64,000 nt of DNA, taken from Dermacentor variabilis (Eukaryota > Arthropoda > Arachnida > Ixodida > Ixodidae). This document shows positions 44,603-56,424 of this stretch, piece by piece (position 1 is the stretch's first letter; each line of letters begins with the position of its first letter). Made by a program: the position numbers and the translations under genes. Under the pieces are notes generated by a model that had not been told where the DNA came from, made no database searches, and was given only the letters and a program-made list of their open reading frames with translations. Where the stretch lies: positions 65,201,815 to 65,265,814 of the forward strand of contig NC_134573.1 in the NCBI RefSeq assembly GCF_050947875.1, read 5' to 3'.

Positions 44603-46935
44603 AAAAATTTTTTTTTTGTGCGCACCGCCAAGGTGGTGCTTATCCCCAAACCGGGGAAACCTCACCACATAAATAACCTGCGTCCCATCTCTCTAACATC
44701 GTGCATTTGCAAAGTGGCCGAACATGCAATACACAATCGAATCGTCGAACACGCAGAAAACCACGAACTATTTAGGCATAATCTAATAGGTTTTAGAAAG
44801 GGACTCTCCACACACGATGCAACGCTCCTCCTGAAAAGATCTATACTCGATAACGAGACGTGGGACGTACGAGGTATCATTGCACTCGACCTCGCTAAGG
44901 CTTTTGATAGGGTGGCTCACGAACACATCTTGAACGAAATTTCCCCTCTCAACCTATAGGGCGGAAATTCTTTAATTTCACTCTCTCGTTCCTATCGGAA
45001 AGGAAAGCGTTTCTTCGACTGGGCACGATCTCGGGCGGTCATTACGAACTGGGCAACTGCGGAACCCCTCAGGGCTCGGTCCTATCCCCGCTACTATTTA
45101 ATATCGCCATGCATAAACTCTCCAAAAGGCTGGCCGCACTCCCAAAAATAGGCCACCCAATCTATGCAGACGATATCACAATCTGGTCCCCGGGGGGATC
45201 TCTGGCCGATCCAGAGCAATCTCTCCAGGCGGCCATAGATTTAACGGAAGAATTTCTTACATGCACGGGTCTCAAGCTGTCACCGACCAAATCCGAACTC
45301 CTCCTCTACAGACAGTCGAGGCAGGGCGTTAGGAACCTCGAGCCTCGGGAAACGCTGCCAGTCGAAATTGCAACACGAGAAGGGCACCCCATTCCGAGGG
45401 TGAACTCTATCAAAATTTTAGGACTTTAAGTTAACGCCAAAGGCTGTAATGCAGAAGCTCTAAACAAGCTGGGTGCACAGGGAAAAAATATTCTAAGACT
45501 GATAACTAGAATCAATCGCAAGCAAAAGGGGGGGGGGGGGTACTCAAGGAGGACAACCTACTCAGGGTCTTCCAAGCTTTCTTCATCAGTCACGTTACTT
45601 ACACGGTACCGTACCTCAAATGGAGCAAAATCGAAAAGGACAAACTCGACACGCTCATAAGCTCCGGCGTCAAAAGAATACTCGGTATTCCACAATCCGC
45701 TAGCACGGTAGAACTAATTCAACTCGGAATTCACAATACAACAGGCGATTTAATTGAAGCACAGTTTATTGCACAGATCTCCAGGCTTTCGTCAACTATG
45801 CCGGGAATTAAGATTCTTGATGAAGCTGGTCTGCTCCCTATACTGGCACCGCTCGACAGACACCCCCTGCCTAAATTAGCCCGAGAAGGTATAAAGGTTG
45901 AGCCAATACCGAGGAACATCCACCCAATACATAACGAAGGTCGCAGAAGAGCGCGAGCTAGAACCATCCTTCGACGAGTAGATCGTTACGGTGCAGATGC
46001 ATTCTTCGTCGACGCCGCCAAATATGGCAGCGAAGACAGGTTTGCAATCTCCGTCGTCGACGCGCGCGGCACACTTATCAGCGCCGCGTCAATCTACACT
46101 AAACACACGAATGAGGCGGAGCAAACCGCGATAGCCTTGGCTCCTCAAGCCGCAAAAGGCCCGACGACCATTTTCTCCGACTCGCGCACGGCGGTCAGGG
46201 CTTTCTCGTCCGTTCTAGTTTCTAAACACGCAGCCGGCATAGTGAACAGATCCTTTCGTATTAGTACGGGAGAAGAAACTAGAGGTCATACCATAGCGTG
46301 GTTCCCGGCCCACGTGAACCAACCAAGCGGGTTGCAACCCTAACGAGCGGGCCAACTGCCTGGCGCGTGAATTCACGAACCGCGCCCGAGCTAACGGTCC
46401 GGCTCTCTCGCAGGATTGCCCCTTTAAAGATCATCTTACCACCTGTCAAGAAATTACGTCGCATTACAGACACAGCAGGAGGAAATTCCTTCTCCCCCAG
46501 CCCGAAACTTAACAGGGCTCAGGCGGTTACTTTCAGGCTCCTACAGACCAGGTCCTACCTCACCCCCAGAGCGTTTAGTTGGATAGACCCGAACTTCCCG
46601 CTGTCGTGCTCCAAATACGGTCACGCGCATGCTGCTCCTTCGACGACATGCTCTGGCTATGCCCGTACAACGCGGGCTCCGACCTTCAATACAAGTCCAA
46701 GTGGGACGCCTTGCTGACGAGCTCGGATTTCACGAACCAACTACAGGCCGTCCAGAGGGCCCGCGACGTCGCGGAGAGTCACCACCTCCCTGTCCCGCCG
46801 TGGGCAGAGCCACCAACTGATTGGGGAGCCTTCGGTTACCCCCAATCAAGTTCCTCAGGACACTAATAAAGTTCTTAATGTGACTGTCACTGTAAAAAAA
46901 GAAACAGAGAACAATGTGGCCATTTTATTCTGCAC
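44603..46935 (+). pseudogene. 5'-truncated I-like LINE with target duplication
   Basis: RT motifs in order: VVLIPKPGK, NLRPISLTS, IIALDLAKAFD, CGTPQGSVLSPLLFN and YADDITIWS (catalytic YADD retained). An RNase H domain follows at about 45,980-46,330: FVDAAKYG, TNEAEQTAIALAP, FSDSRTAVRAF, WFPAHVN. RT plus RNase H without LTRs indicates an I/R1-type LINE. The endonuclease and ORF1 are absent. Frameshifts occur near 44,960, 45,430, 45,530 (a G-run) and 46,340. A roughly 30-bp imperfect direct repeat flanks it (44,570-44,602 and 46,936-46,964). AATAAA near 46,864 fits its 3' end. Inactive. Confidence 0.85.
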
Positions 46936-46969
46936 TAGTTCAGCAAAGTATGACCAACCTAAAAGAATG

Positions 46970-47870
46970 TTTGCGAAAAAAAAAGAAACAATACGATGTG
47001 GCAAGTTTATTCACACAACTTTTTTGTTTGCTTATATTTTCTTTTTCGCAATCTTTCCGTAGTTTCACTAACATTTTCCGTTGCTGGATTTTCCCATTAT
47101 TTTACAGAAAACAGTTTTGTTACTTGGTTCACTTTGTTATTGGAGTAAGCGTTACGTATCCCTCCTGATTTCAGTCTTCCGGGAGTGCGAAAAAGAGTTA
47201 AATGCTACGATGCGGTTTCAACAGATCACGAAAGTACAGATAACTACGCTACTTAATTAGGACATGTGGGGAGCGACAACACACGCGACACTAGGCTTTT
47301 TTCCCCCTTTCTTTATTACCGGTTTTCCGTGGACATGGAACATCCAGTACATCCACATACTAAGAAATCATAACATTGATTATGCTAAGAAGGCACGCCA
47401 CCAATTCTTAGCTGGCATGTTGGAGTTTAAAGCGCTTTAATGACAACTCATCCAGCATATTGATACATACTGGAGGTTCGTACGTCTTAGTCCCTGTAGA
47501 TTTCTCTCGTCCACGCAGCATTTTCTATGAAATACCCTCTGGCAAATCGGGCATCAGCATCTGCATTTCGCACAGTCACTCCTGTTTTCCATAGGCTGTT
47601 CATGCACATCAGCCCAACCATGTCATAGGACAAGCATCCAGTTTTTTCTGTCGGCAGGAAGCGAATTCCATAAACAGTGACGACACATGCAATCATAAAC
47701 TCTACCAGCAGATATTACACTTTTCGTGGGCGTAACAATACAGAATCAATGTCTCAGTGACGTAAGTGGCCTGGTGAGCAGCTGCATCCGTTTCCAGAAA
47801 TTAATACTGACGTACTCGCGCACATGCGATCTGTCTGCGTGCACTTGCGTTAGTGGTGAAGCTGCACACA
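46970..47870. other. Unassigned sequence
   Basis: No gene or repeat recognised between the LINE and element X2. Confidence 0.4.
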
Positions 47871-48577
47871 AACGTTAAAGGGTCCCTGAAACGGTTCGGA
47901 AAAATTCTGCAGACGCGTAGGGTACAGTACAGTAAAACATATCGGTCAAAATTTAATTGTGCAGCGTCTCATATTAAGAAAGCCATATGGACGATTACAA
48001 GTTACCCTCCTCCCTATCCATGCTTTTTCTCTCCCACTCATTCGCCGAGTGAACACCAAGTGTATTCTTTTTCGTTGCTAATCTACATTTTTGCAGAGGT
48101 GTGATTGTGTCACGATTCGCCGCTGCCGCAAATTTGCATCAGCAGTGAAGTAGAATGCACTTCGTTGAAGCAATGTTAGCTCTGTGTCTGTGTGGTTCAG
48201 CTCCGCCTCACGAAGTGACAGCACCTGTCAAGCCTCTCATGTTTACGCCTCCCGCCCATCCGGTAAAACGCCCAGTCCGCCCGCGTTTACCGTAACGCCG
48301 GACATGCTAAACCACTCGTGACGTCTTGTCGTGTATTTCTGGTTGGTTTGGAGCCAGAACGCGCGACGTCCCTCCAACCTCTCCGCTAACCTCGCGGCCG
48401 TCGATCGCCAGCGAGAGCTACCCAAGCAGTGCGCGTGTCCGAATACCGAGCGTGTCCGGTATTCCGGTAACCACAGTCGAGCGGGGCGTTTTGACGGATG
48501 GGCGGAGGCGTACATTAAATCCCCTCCATACTACTACACCGCTGTGTTGAAGGAGCTTTATCGTATACCATAGAGCT

Positions 48578-48581
<4 letters not shown>

Positions 48582-48644
<63 letters not shown>
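48582..48644. repeat. (TA)n microsatellite
   Basis: About 62 bp of TA within element X2. Confidence 0.95.
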
Positions 48645-48647
<3 letters not shown>

Positions 48648-48649
48648 GT

Positions 48650-49155
48650 CTGGTGCCCCACCGTCTCGCCTGTATCGAAACGGCAGCCAAGCCAAAACCA
48701 CCACTTCTTGTAATTGACTTACTTCAACCGAGAGTACTGCCAAAAGCAGTGCTTTCCTGACAGTACGAAAAATTCCTCATGACCATGTCAGATATGAACT
48801 TCATGCGGCCACAGTGAATTTATACTTGGTGCTATGACTGTACCTAAGGGACTTCTCGTTTCCCTTAAACAAGCTACCCTTCAAATGTCAAGCCGTAATT
48901 TTGCAAAATGGAATGACACATTGATACGGGCACCATTCGATCTCATGCGCATTGTTGGCGATCATTATCAATAATCTGCCAAAGCGTTATTGAACAGTGA
49001 ACAACAGTTGCACAAAGCTTGTGCATTAAGCCCTTCGTAATCTGCCATGCTCGTTTAGTATGAACAAGAAAAACGATCAGAAATCCAGGAGAAGAAGTGC
49101 AGGAAGCTCTCAACGCCTGACGTTCGTGTCGATGCTGAACCCTTTTGCAGCAAGA
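48650..49155. other. Unassigned sequence inside X2
   Basis: No gene recognised. It may include upstream sequence of the Penelope element that follows. Confidence 0.35.
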
Positions 49156-49159
49156 GTAC

Positions 49160-51367
49160 TTGTCTGTCAAACAATTAAAACGTAGTTAATATTTCGAACG
49201 TGGCCTTATCTGACTCGGAAATGGATGTTCTTTCTCGAGGTTTGAATTTCTTCCCAGCCACAGGTGGTTATAATAAATTTCAGCTAGTCACAGACTTAGA
49301 TGACTTCGCGCGAAACATGAGGCTAAGGGAGTTTCTTCATGAGCGACCTGAGTCCAATAACATATCTTCCCGCCAACACATGGACCCCGCCTGCTCAACG
49401 GGATAAATTTCTCGATTTGTAAATTTCTGCTGTGCAACGTGACATCCTACAGGCCTATGGTAGACGTATTTCGATCAAGCAAAATCTTTCCCTCCATGAA
49501 CCAAAAGCAATAGAAGGATTGCAGAAACGCTCAAATATTATAAAGCCCGCCGATAAAGGAGGAGCTATAGGAGTAATGAACATGACTGACTACGTCAAGG
49601 AGGCTCAGAAGCAATTAACTGATGGCACATTCTACAAGCGGCTCGATGAAAGTGCAACTGATAATTTTAAAATAATTGTCTCTAACATCATCAGGGATTT
49701 GATAAGGAGATGGTAAACTCGCCGACAAAGCAATGCACTCCTTAGTCCCTCTCTGTCCGATCCTAGGAAGGTTTTATTTACTACCCAAAATACACAAAAC
49801 CAATAACCCCTGTCGCACTATTGTACAAGCCTGGCGTTGGAACTGTCACTGAGCCACTTCAAGCTATGTCGATAGCCAGATTAAGGGGATTCCTTTTACT
49901 TTTCCTTCTTATTTAAAGGACACCTCCCACTTCTTAGCCGATATCATTAACCTTGACATCCCCTATGGCTCGTTTCTGGTTAAACCGGATATTGCCTCCC
50001 TTTATAATAACGTTCTCCACGAGGACGGCATCCGATCACTCATCAACGCTTACAATGACCTACTTTTTTGACAAATCTGTGGATCTATAGCTCTACTTTA
50101 GCCACCTTGCTAAAACTCACCTTGCATCTTAACAATTTAGAATTTGACGGCGTACACTTTATACAAGTGAGTGACACTTCAATGGGGACCGACATAGGTC
50201 TCAATTGCGCTAATATATTTACGGGAACACTAGAAAATGAATTTATTTTAACACGTAAACTAAGGCCGCGCTATTATACATGTATAAACGCTACATTGAT
50301 GGCATCTATCTCATCCGGCACCACGGGGAGGCGGAACTTCAGGCTTTCATTGCGGTCTTTAATATGGTTCATCCGTACATTGCGTTTTCGCACTGACACA
50401 CTTATCTGTTTTCTGGATGTCACAGTATCCCACTGCGGCAACGAACTAACTGCTACACTTTATAAGAAGCCTATACTGACGTTCACCGGTACCTTCATTT
50501 TCAAAGTAGCCATGTTAAACACTGCAAAACCTGCATACCCTATAGTCAAGCACTTCGTTTCAAGAGACTGTGTTCCGAACACTCCGATTTTATTAGCAAC
50601 TGCGACAGACTCCACGATGCCCTGATAATGCAGAGGTATCCGCTCCTAATTGTGAACGACGCGATTAAGCGAGCCGGTGCAGTAGACCGCAGTGCGCTCC
50701 TCAGTGTACATAAGCGGTTTGAGCAACGAAGGCATGCTAATTTAGTTTTAACACACTCTACATCGATTCCAAACGTTAATGTCGTCCTTAAAAAAGAACA
50801 GCATAACATATTCATGCAGAGTAATCGCATAAGTGTTTCCGGAGCCGCCACACGCAGTTTACCGACGATCAAAAAGATTTACGCGACATACTGACGTCTT
50901 CTAACACAAAAAGATCTATTCGCACAGGCTGTCATCCTCGCAACAAATCGCAGTGCAAGGTTTGCGCTCACATGGCGACTTCGCTAAGTTTTATGAGCAC
51001 CGCGTGGAAGTTTAGCCTTAAGATAAAAGGTGACTTCGACTGTGAAACGGCCACTGTTAACTATATGCTAGCGTGCTCTGCGTGCGAGCTACAGTACTTT
51101 GTACGCACAGAAACAGCCTTTAGATTGCGTTTCAACGATCACAGATCTCACGCCCTGAGCCTTCCTAATCTTCCGCTAAACATGTGACTATATCCCGGGC
51201 CACTCTTTTGACAAGCTATAGCCGCCACTATACTTTAATCTGGTTTCAAATCACACCACGAAAGGGAAGTCCGCGAATCATTTCTAATCCACAAATTTGC
51301 TGCCGTAGCTCCTGGGATTAACGAGAACCCGGGTACATTGACCTTTTTCGACCGCGAAATAAGATAA
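49160..51367 (+). pseudogene. Penelope-like element, RT and GIY-YIG remnants
   Basis: The order fits a Penelope polyprotein. An N-terminal segment SEMDVLSRGLNFFPATG...DDFARNMRLREF comes first, then KPADKGGAIGVMNMTDY. RT motifs follow: YLLPKIHKTN, KPDIASLYNNV, MGTDIGLNCANIFTG and FLDVTVSHCGNELTATL. A C-terminal GIY-YIG-type endonuclease remnant is at about 51,050-51,230 (NYMLACSACELQY, RLRFNDHRSHA), and the protein end is APGINENPGTLTFFDREIR. Multiple stops and frameshifts (near 49,405, 49,715, 50,070, 50,620) make it inactive. The 3' flank with GACGAAGGCCGGACCCTGG near 52,087 resembles the usual Penelope 3' region. Nested within X2. Confidence 0.85.
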
Positions 51368-52210
51368 TCGCGTGCTCGTTGCCTTCAGACTAAACAGCTA
51401 GTTTTTCATCGCTTCGTTTCTGCCACGTCGCCAGCAGGATAGCTGTTCGCACACCCGACACACAGGCGCGCGATTCGCCCCTAGGAATTTTATGGTTGCT
51501 TATGTGTCATTTCATTGTTTTTAAACTAAAATGAGTGATGTTCATGAATTATTGTTTTCACATTTTTGTCGGAACGTGTGCGCACACCTTTTTTGCTAAG
51601 CTCTTTTGTAAACCCAGGCTTTGTTACATTTGTTGCTGTGCGAACCTGCTGTCACAATCATCCCGTCCCGTGTTGCATTTTTACCACGTTTGACATGTGT
51701 ATTGATGACTCACGATCACTGCAAAAATCTTTTTTTTTTTTAACCACGCGTCATCGTTTCTGTGAACCCTGTTTTTGTCATAGTGTCACCCTACGAACCT
51801 GTTCCAACCATCTCGTCGTGCATTCTTCTTCATATTTTTAATCAAGGGTCATCTTTTCTGTAAACCCTTTTTTAGCTGTATATATAGTGTCGCTCTGCGA
51901 ACCTGTTACAACCATCTCGTCGCGGTTTTCTGTCCCTATTTTTTAGACATGTACTGTCGATTCATCACGAGTGCAAGCTTCTCACAGCAACAGTGTGTCT
52001 TGGCAGTGGACAGGCGCGTAGAGCCCCCCCCCCCCCCATGCCATGTGCCTGTTTAAGCACAACGCCTTACTGTGTTATGTATTCCCTGACGAAGGCCGGA
52101 CCCTGGCCAAAACGTAAGAAATACATCATCGTTTTTTTTCCGCACGTGCGTCATCAACCTACACGTGCCTGTTCAACTACCGCAGCCCGGCAGACTCTCA
52201 CCTTATATAC
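51368..52210 (+). other. Probable Penelope 3' untranslated region
   Basis: Non-coding. It contains three diverged tandem-like phrases (CGAACCTGTT.CA.CCATCTCGTC near 51,640, 51,795 and 51,897) and the ACGAAGGCCGGACCCTGGCC motif near 52,088. The 13-base C run at 52,026-52,038 interrupts it. Confidence 0.5.
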
Positions 52211-52214
52211 GTGA

Positions 52215-52505
52215 GAAACTCTGTGGCGTAGACGTAAGTGAGCCAGCACGAAGGTCAATGCGCTCGATGCTCCTGCCGCGCTTCCTCACTGCAGCGTTTC
52301 GACAACAAGTTTCCGCGGTCACCGCGTAAGATGTGTTCTTGTTTGCTTGTGCGCGCGTGACTTTATACTTGTTAATTTAGTTAGCATTCCTACGTCTGCA
52401 AGTTTATACGGCCGATAAAGCTACCATCTTTACTTCGTATAGCCGTCCATTAATTTGTTATTGCAATCGATGCTTCGCCTTCGGGCGAAACTGCGACATT
52501 TTTTA
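52215..52505. repeat. CGATAGCAA-terminated repeat, partial copy C3
   Basis: It matches the right half of C1 and C2 (CCGCGGTCA, GCGCGCGTGAC, TTGTTAATTTAGTTAG, ACTTCGTATAGC, GCAATCGATGCTTCGCC). The left half is absent. It lies between the Penelope remnant and the right part of X2. Confidence 0.65.
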
Positions 52506-52789
52506 TATAGAGACAAGTTAATCAACATTCCAACCATTACGAACAACATAAAGTTGGAAAACTTGTCAATGACACGTCCTAGATAGGCAATCGGACAGCT
52601 CACACAACTGACCTCAATGGGCTTACCACGTCAATTGCGAGGGGTCGGCTCAAAACTCAGACAAAAATAGAGGCGGCGTTACTCGTGCAGGGGCGCGGCG
52701 CCTCTGCGATCGGAAGCTGTGCATATTTTTTAAAACCTTATAATAAATTGCATGCTTTACGTGGAGCGTTTAAGTTCGTTTTCTGGCCA

Positions 52790-53985
52790 TTTCGAACTGG
52801 CAAGCGCAGTGCATACAATGCGCGCTAACGATCGTGCTTGCAAAGCATTACACCGCTAAGTGCCGCGGAAAGAGCTTAAATTTCAAACCAGACGCCGTGT
52901 GCCCACGTTTGCCCTTCTCCTCGCGGGCGCCGCGCTCCCAGCCTGAGAGTTGACGTATATCACGCAAGTGCGCCTACGCAGATGGCAGTGCAGTGACGTG
53001 TGACTTCCAGGATTACTCGAGACAACGACAGTTATTTGTTTAAAATGTTGCTTCAATAGACGAATCAAAGTTTTGGGAAATCATAAAACCTACAAACCAA
53101 ATGTCTGCGCCTATTTGTTTTACTTCGCGACGTAGCAAGGGAGATGTTCTTCCGTTTCGTCTGCTTGTGCCCATGTCAGGCGCGCCGAGAAAGAAACTAT
53201 GCCCTTTTTGCTACAGTGTTCTAACGCGCAATCATGCTCTGTGAGCCGCTTGTGTCTGCCTCAGTGTTCGCGTAGCACTGACGTATGCCGCTAGTCAGAT
53301 GTTCTCGTGCGCCGCGAGCGAAATCGTGCGCTGCGCGAAACGAGACAACCGTCAGCGAAAGTCCGCCGCGCAGCCAAAAGCAAGAGAAAAAAATAATTAT
53401 AAAGGAGGTTAGGCCCGTGACATATGCGTCACGAGATCCTGAAACTCCGGTATGGAGGAGAACAGGGAAGGAATTTCGCTTGCGTAGGCTAGTAGTAGTA
53501 GTGATATTTAAGATGAAAGGAAGAGAAAAGTACAGTGCCGTAACTGTCTCTCAAGGGAGGGCACGTCAACGGCACTGCACGGGGTAAGGGGAGTGGGGAG
53601 AAAAAGGTTAGAGAGAGAATGAAAGAGAGCGAAAAAAAAAAAACCAAGAAGTTTAAAGAAGAAGCAAAGCGGGGCTTACAGCCGCGCTCTCAGCCGAGTC
53701 TCGTCACAAAAGCCAAGGAGGGCAGCAAGCGCTCTCTTGGCGATGGAGGAGGGGGTTGCGGAGGCTAGACGTTGGCAGGTGGAGAGAGCGTCAGTGTTGA
53801 CGGTGACGCTCGCCTCCTGAAATCATGGGTTCGCGGCACTGAAATAATTCTCTCTCGGCTATTAATGAAGCAATTCGAAAAATTCTTGCGGTAGAACGCT
53901 CCCCAGGAGGCGCGTTACAACTTCCGCCGTATAGCCAAAATTTGCTATGTGCCCTGGCGAGGGTCCCTTTGATTATAAGAATGAC
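52790..53985. other. Unassigned GC-rich sequence inside X2
   Basis: No equivalent in X1, so probably a further insertion. The 100-codon frame at 53,285-53,587 is basic and without a known domain. Purine-rich runs near 53,590-53,640. Confidence 0.35.
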
Positions 53986-53999
53986 TTACCCTAAGGACT

Positions 54000-54581
54000 A
54001 AAAAAATTAAAATATGGGGTTTTACGCGCCAAAACCACGATTTGATTATGAGGCACGCGTAGTAGGGGACTCCGGAATATTTTGCACCACCTGGGGCTCT
54101 GGAATGTTGTAGTATTTCGTCTTGGTCTGACAGAGAAGAAGCCTTCATACTACGCCGACTTCAGGTAGGCACTTACCTCCGCGGCACTCTACCATACGCG
54201 ATGTACCCCTTAACATTTAGAAGCGACTGCTAATTCTGCAATGCACCAAACAACCGCTATCACATGGTCTGGGAATGCAAAAAGAACCCGCGGACAACGC
54301 TATTCAAGCAGAAACAGAAGACCAGTGGGAGGCACAGTTTACAAGCCGAAAACTTGAGGACCAACTTCGGCTGGTGAACATGCACAGGCTATCAGCACAG
54401 GGCCACGGCTACCTGGAATAGGGAGGCCCGCCCACCTTCGGGCATCAACAGCTTGGTGTCCGAAATAAAGTTTATTCACTCACTCACACCTGGGGTTCTT
54501 CAACGTGCACCTAAATCTAAATTCACGGATGTTTTCACATTTCGTCGCCATCGAAATGCGGCCGCCGTGGTCGGGATGTAG
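54000..54581 (-). mobile_element. 5'-truncated SINE split by a LINE tail
   Basis: Two halves of one SINE on the minus strand. Left: 54,000-54,096 (ATATGGGGTTTTACGCGCC, GATTATGAGGCACGC). Right: 54,487-54,581 (GTTCTTCAACGTGCACCTAAATC, CATTTCGTCGCCATCGAAATGCGGCCGCCGTGG). Together they match the SINE at 58,804-59,035 without its tRNA head. A perfect 10-bp duplication, CCTAAGGACT, flanks it (53,990-53,999 and 54,582-54,591), and the target lies in X2's right end. Confidence 0.85.
54097..54486 (+). mobile_element. 3' tail of an I-like LINE inserted in the SINE
   Basis: 390 bp flanked by CACCTGGGG (54,088-54,096 and 54,487-54,495). It encodes a remnant of a LINE C-terminus (NRYHMVWECKKNP zinc-finger-like stretch) and ends in AATAAAGTTTATTCACTCACTCA, as expected for an I-type 3' end. 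5'-truncated and inactive. Confidence 0.8.
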
Positions 54582-54639
54582 CCTAAGGACTCGGTACGTT
54601 CGTACGAAATCGTCAAAGTCGTTTCTGGGTCCCTTTAAT

Positions 54640-55444
54640 TCAGGACAGTGAAGAAATGAACAAAACTAATTTCGCTCCCATTATTCACGGAAAAATTTTC
54701 CCTTTAGCAGGTAAGAAACAATCCTAGCTGTAAATACCAAGAAGACGGCTTTCCAGCGTCATCAGAAAGAAATAATAATTTTAATAATGAAATAATATTT
54801 TCTTGCAGTTCCAACTAAAGAAAATTTTCTGCCGTATAAAAATAGAAAGTCTTCTGTTTAATTATTATTTGTTGCTCATAGTTACTTTGTACGTGTAGGC
54901 CCAAGCCGCGACAGAAATACGGATAGCAAAGAGAAATACTGCCAGGACACTGCCACAACCGCCAGTCGGTTGATAATCCAGATTGCAATCATCCATTTTC
55001 AACCGGCAGCGCTCTTTCTGATATGCAGCGGAGCGTCAGCTCATAGCTATCCGTCAGCAGAGCGGCCAGAGCATACCAGACTTGTACGTAACGAATTACA
55101 TGTAATATTACTTGCGATCAATAACAAATTTCTTGGTACTTTGTAATTTAATGATTACTTTCACTCAGTAACGCTCACTGTCATTCAATTACATTTTTCA
55201 CTAACCAATTAGATGTAACAAGTTAAATTTTTGTCTGAACAAGCTATCAAACTATAACAGGCGACGCAGTTGTGAGTAGTTACATTTCGCTGGAACTGCA
55301 GTGTACAAATGGATGAACACATCTAAATGGGTTATCTCCTTCCCTTAATCAGCGTACTGAAGCTACGTGGCAGGCTGAACATGGCAGGCTTGCAGATTAG
55401 CACACCTCTCTAGAAAGTCCTACCTCTGAGATTTTATGTTATAA

Positions 55445-55445
<1 letters not shown>
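54640..55445. other. Unassigned AT-rich sequence
   Basis: No gene or repeat recognised. Confidence 0.4.

Positions 55446-55447
<2 letters not shown>

Positions 55448-55514
<67 letters not shown>
55448..55514. repeat. (TC)n microsatellite
   Basis: About 66 bp of TC, followed by AGGAAGCGCTTTTAAGCGCC, a small palindrome. Confidence 0.95.
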
Positions 55515-55519
55515 GGAAG

Positions 55520-56295
55520 CGCTTTTAAGCGCCTTTCATAGGCGCTGAGGGCTGCTGCTCAGTTCTCCTACTTTGATACAGACAGACATTTTGGCGTAAA
55601 AAATGAAAATAATAGAAACATATGAAATCAACAGCAAGACAGCGCGATTGCAAAAGGCTCACTGTTTTTTGTAACTTTTACAGCGAAGCTGCTTAGAGCT
55701 AGGGCTCCGTGAAATGTTCATGTGTGCGAGCAACGACTATCATCATCGGCAATGGCCCGTGCCACTGCTTGCGCGTTCGTCTTCATCGTCTTCTTGCACA
55801 GCTGGCTCCGTTGCCACTCATGCCAGCGTTCTCTGCCCCTCAATGCGAAGGCGCTGACGGCACTGGCCCACTGCCAGTCGGTGCGGCGATTTGGGTCCCA
55901 CATTCTTTGCCTCAATATATCGAGAAATGAAAACACGAATGTATACAGCGAATGTATAACACGAATGAACGCGAAGGTGTGTGTGCGTACATTTCATCAC
56001 AATGACCACAGATCAAGACAATAAATGTGTTCGTACCCTTGTTCAACATGCTGTGTCACCTCTTTGTCGTGTGTTGCATAGCTTCGATCCACCTTAATAT
56101 CTTTTTTTTCAACGTTTGTAAAACTCATCGCTCATTCGAAACAAACATCCTCCATACAAACATGTTAGCTATATAGGCAAACCTTCTGCACAGTTTCGTG
56201 AAATCGTGACACCCGGTACCAAACGACCGGCAGATATCGCGACGGGAACATACATGTCCCCATCTTTCGTCAGGTAGATGTACCGCGCTAGAATA
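55520..56295. other. Unassigned sequence
   Basis: Overlapping frames of 60-100 codons on both strands around 55,710-56,020 have no recognised domain. Confidence 0.35.
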
Positions 56296-56296
56296 T

Positions 56297-56420
56297 TGTA
56301 CTTATTTTCGCTGAGAGAGACATGCGCGCTCTTTTAAAAGAGCGCGCATGTCTCTCTCTCTGCTAAAACAAGTACTACAAAAGCAACAGTGTCAATGAAT
56401 TCATTGACACTGTTGTTTTT
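56297..56420. repeat. Two adjacent palindromes
   Basis: The first is a perfect 46-bp palindrome at 56,313-56,358 (arms GAGAGAGACATGCGCGCTC.. with no spacer), extending imperfectly to about 56,297-56,377. The second is centred on GAATTC at 56,399/56,400 with 21-nt arms (56,379-56,399 and 56,400-56,420) and one mismatch. Both have zero-length loops. Confidence 0.9.
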
Positions 56421-56424
56421 CTTT

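Larger units (their letters stand above)
47879..54634. mobile_element. TTAA-target element, copy X2, expanded by nested insertions
   Basis: Left end AGGGTCCCTGAAACGGTTCGG after TTAA (47,875-47,878); right end CGTTTCTGGGTCCCT before TTAA (54,635-54,638). The left 650 bp match X1 19,511-19,930 (GATTACAAGTTACCCTCCTCC, CAACCTCTCCGCTA.CC, GTCCGGTATTCCGGTAA). Segment 52,505-52,790 matches X1 20,650-20,890 (AACATTCCAAC, GAACA.CATA, CTTATAATAAATT), and 53,980-54,634 carries X1's right terminus. X1 is 1,468 bp, so about 5.3 kb here is later insertion: a (TA)n array, a Penelope element, a C-type repeat, anonymous DNA and a LINE-in-SINE stack. Confidence 0.75.
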
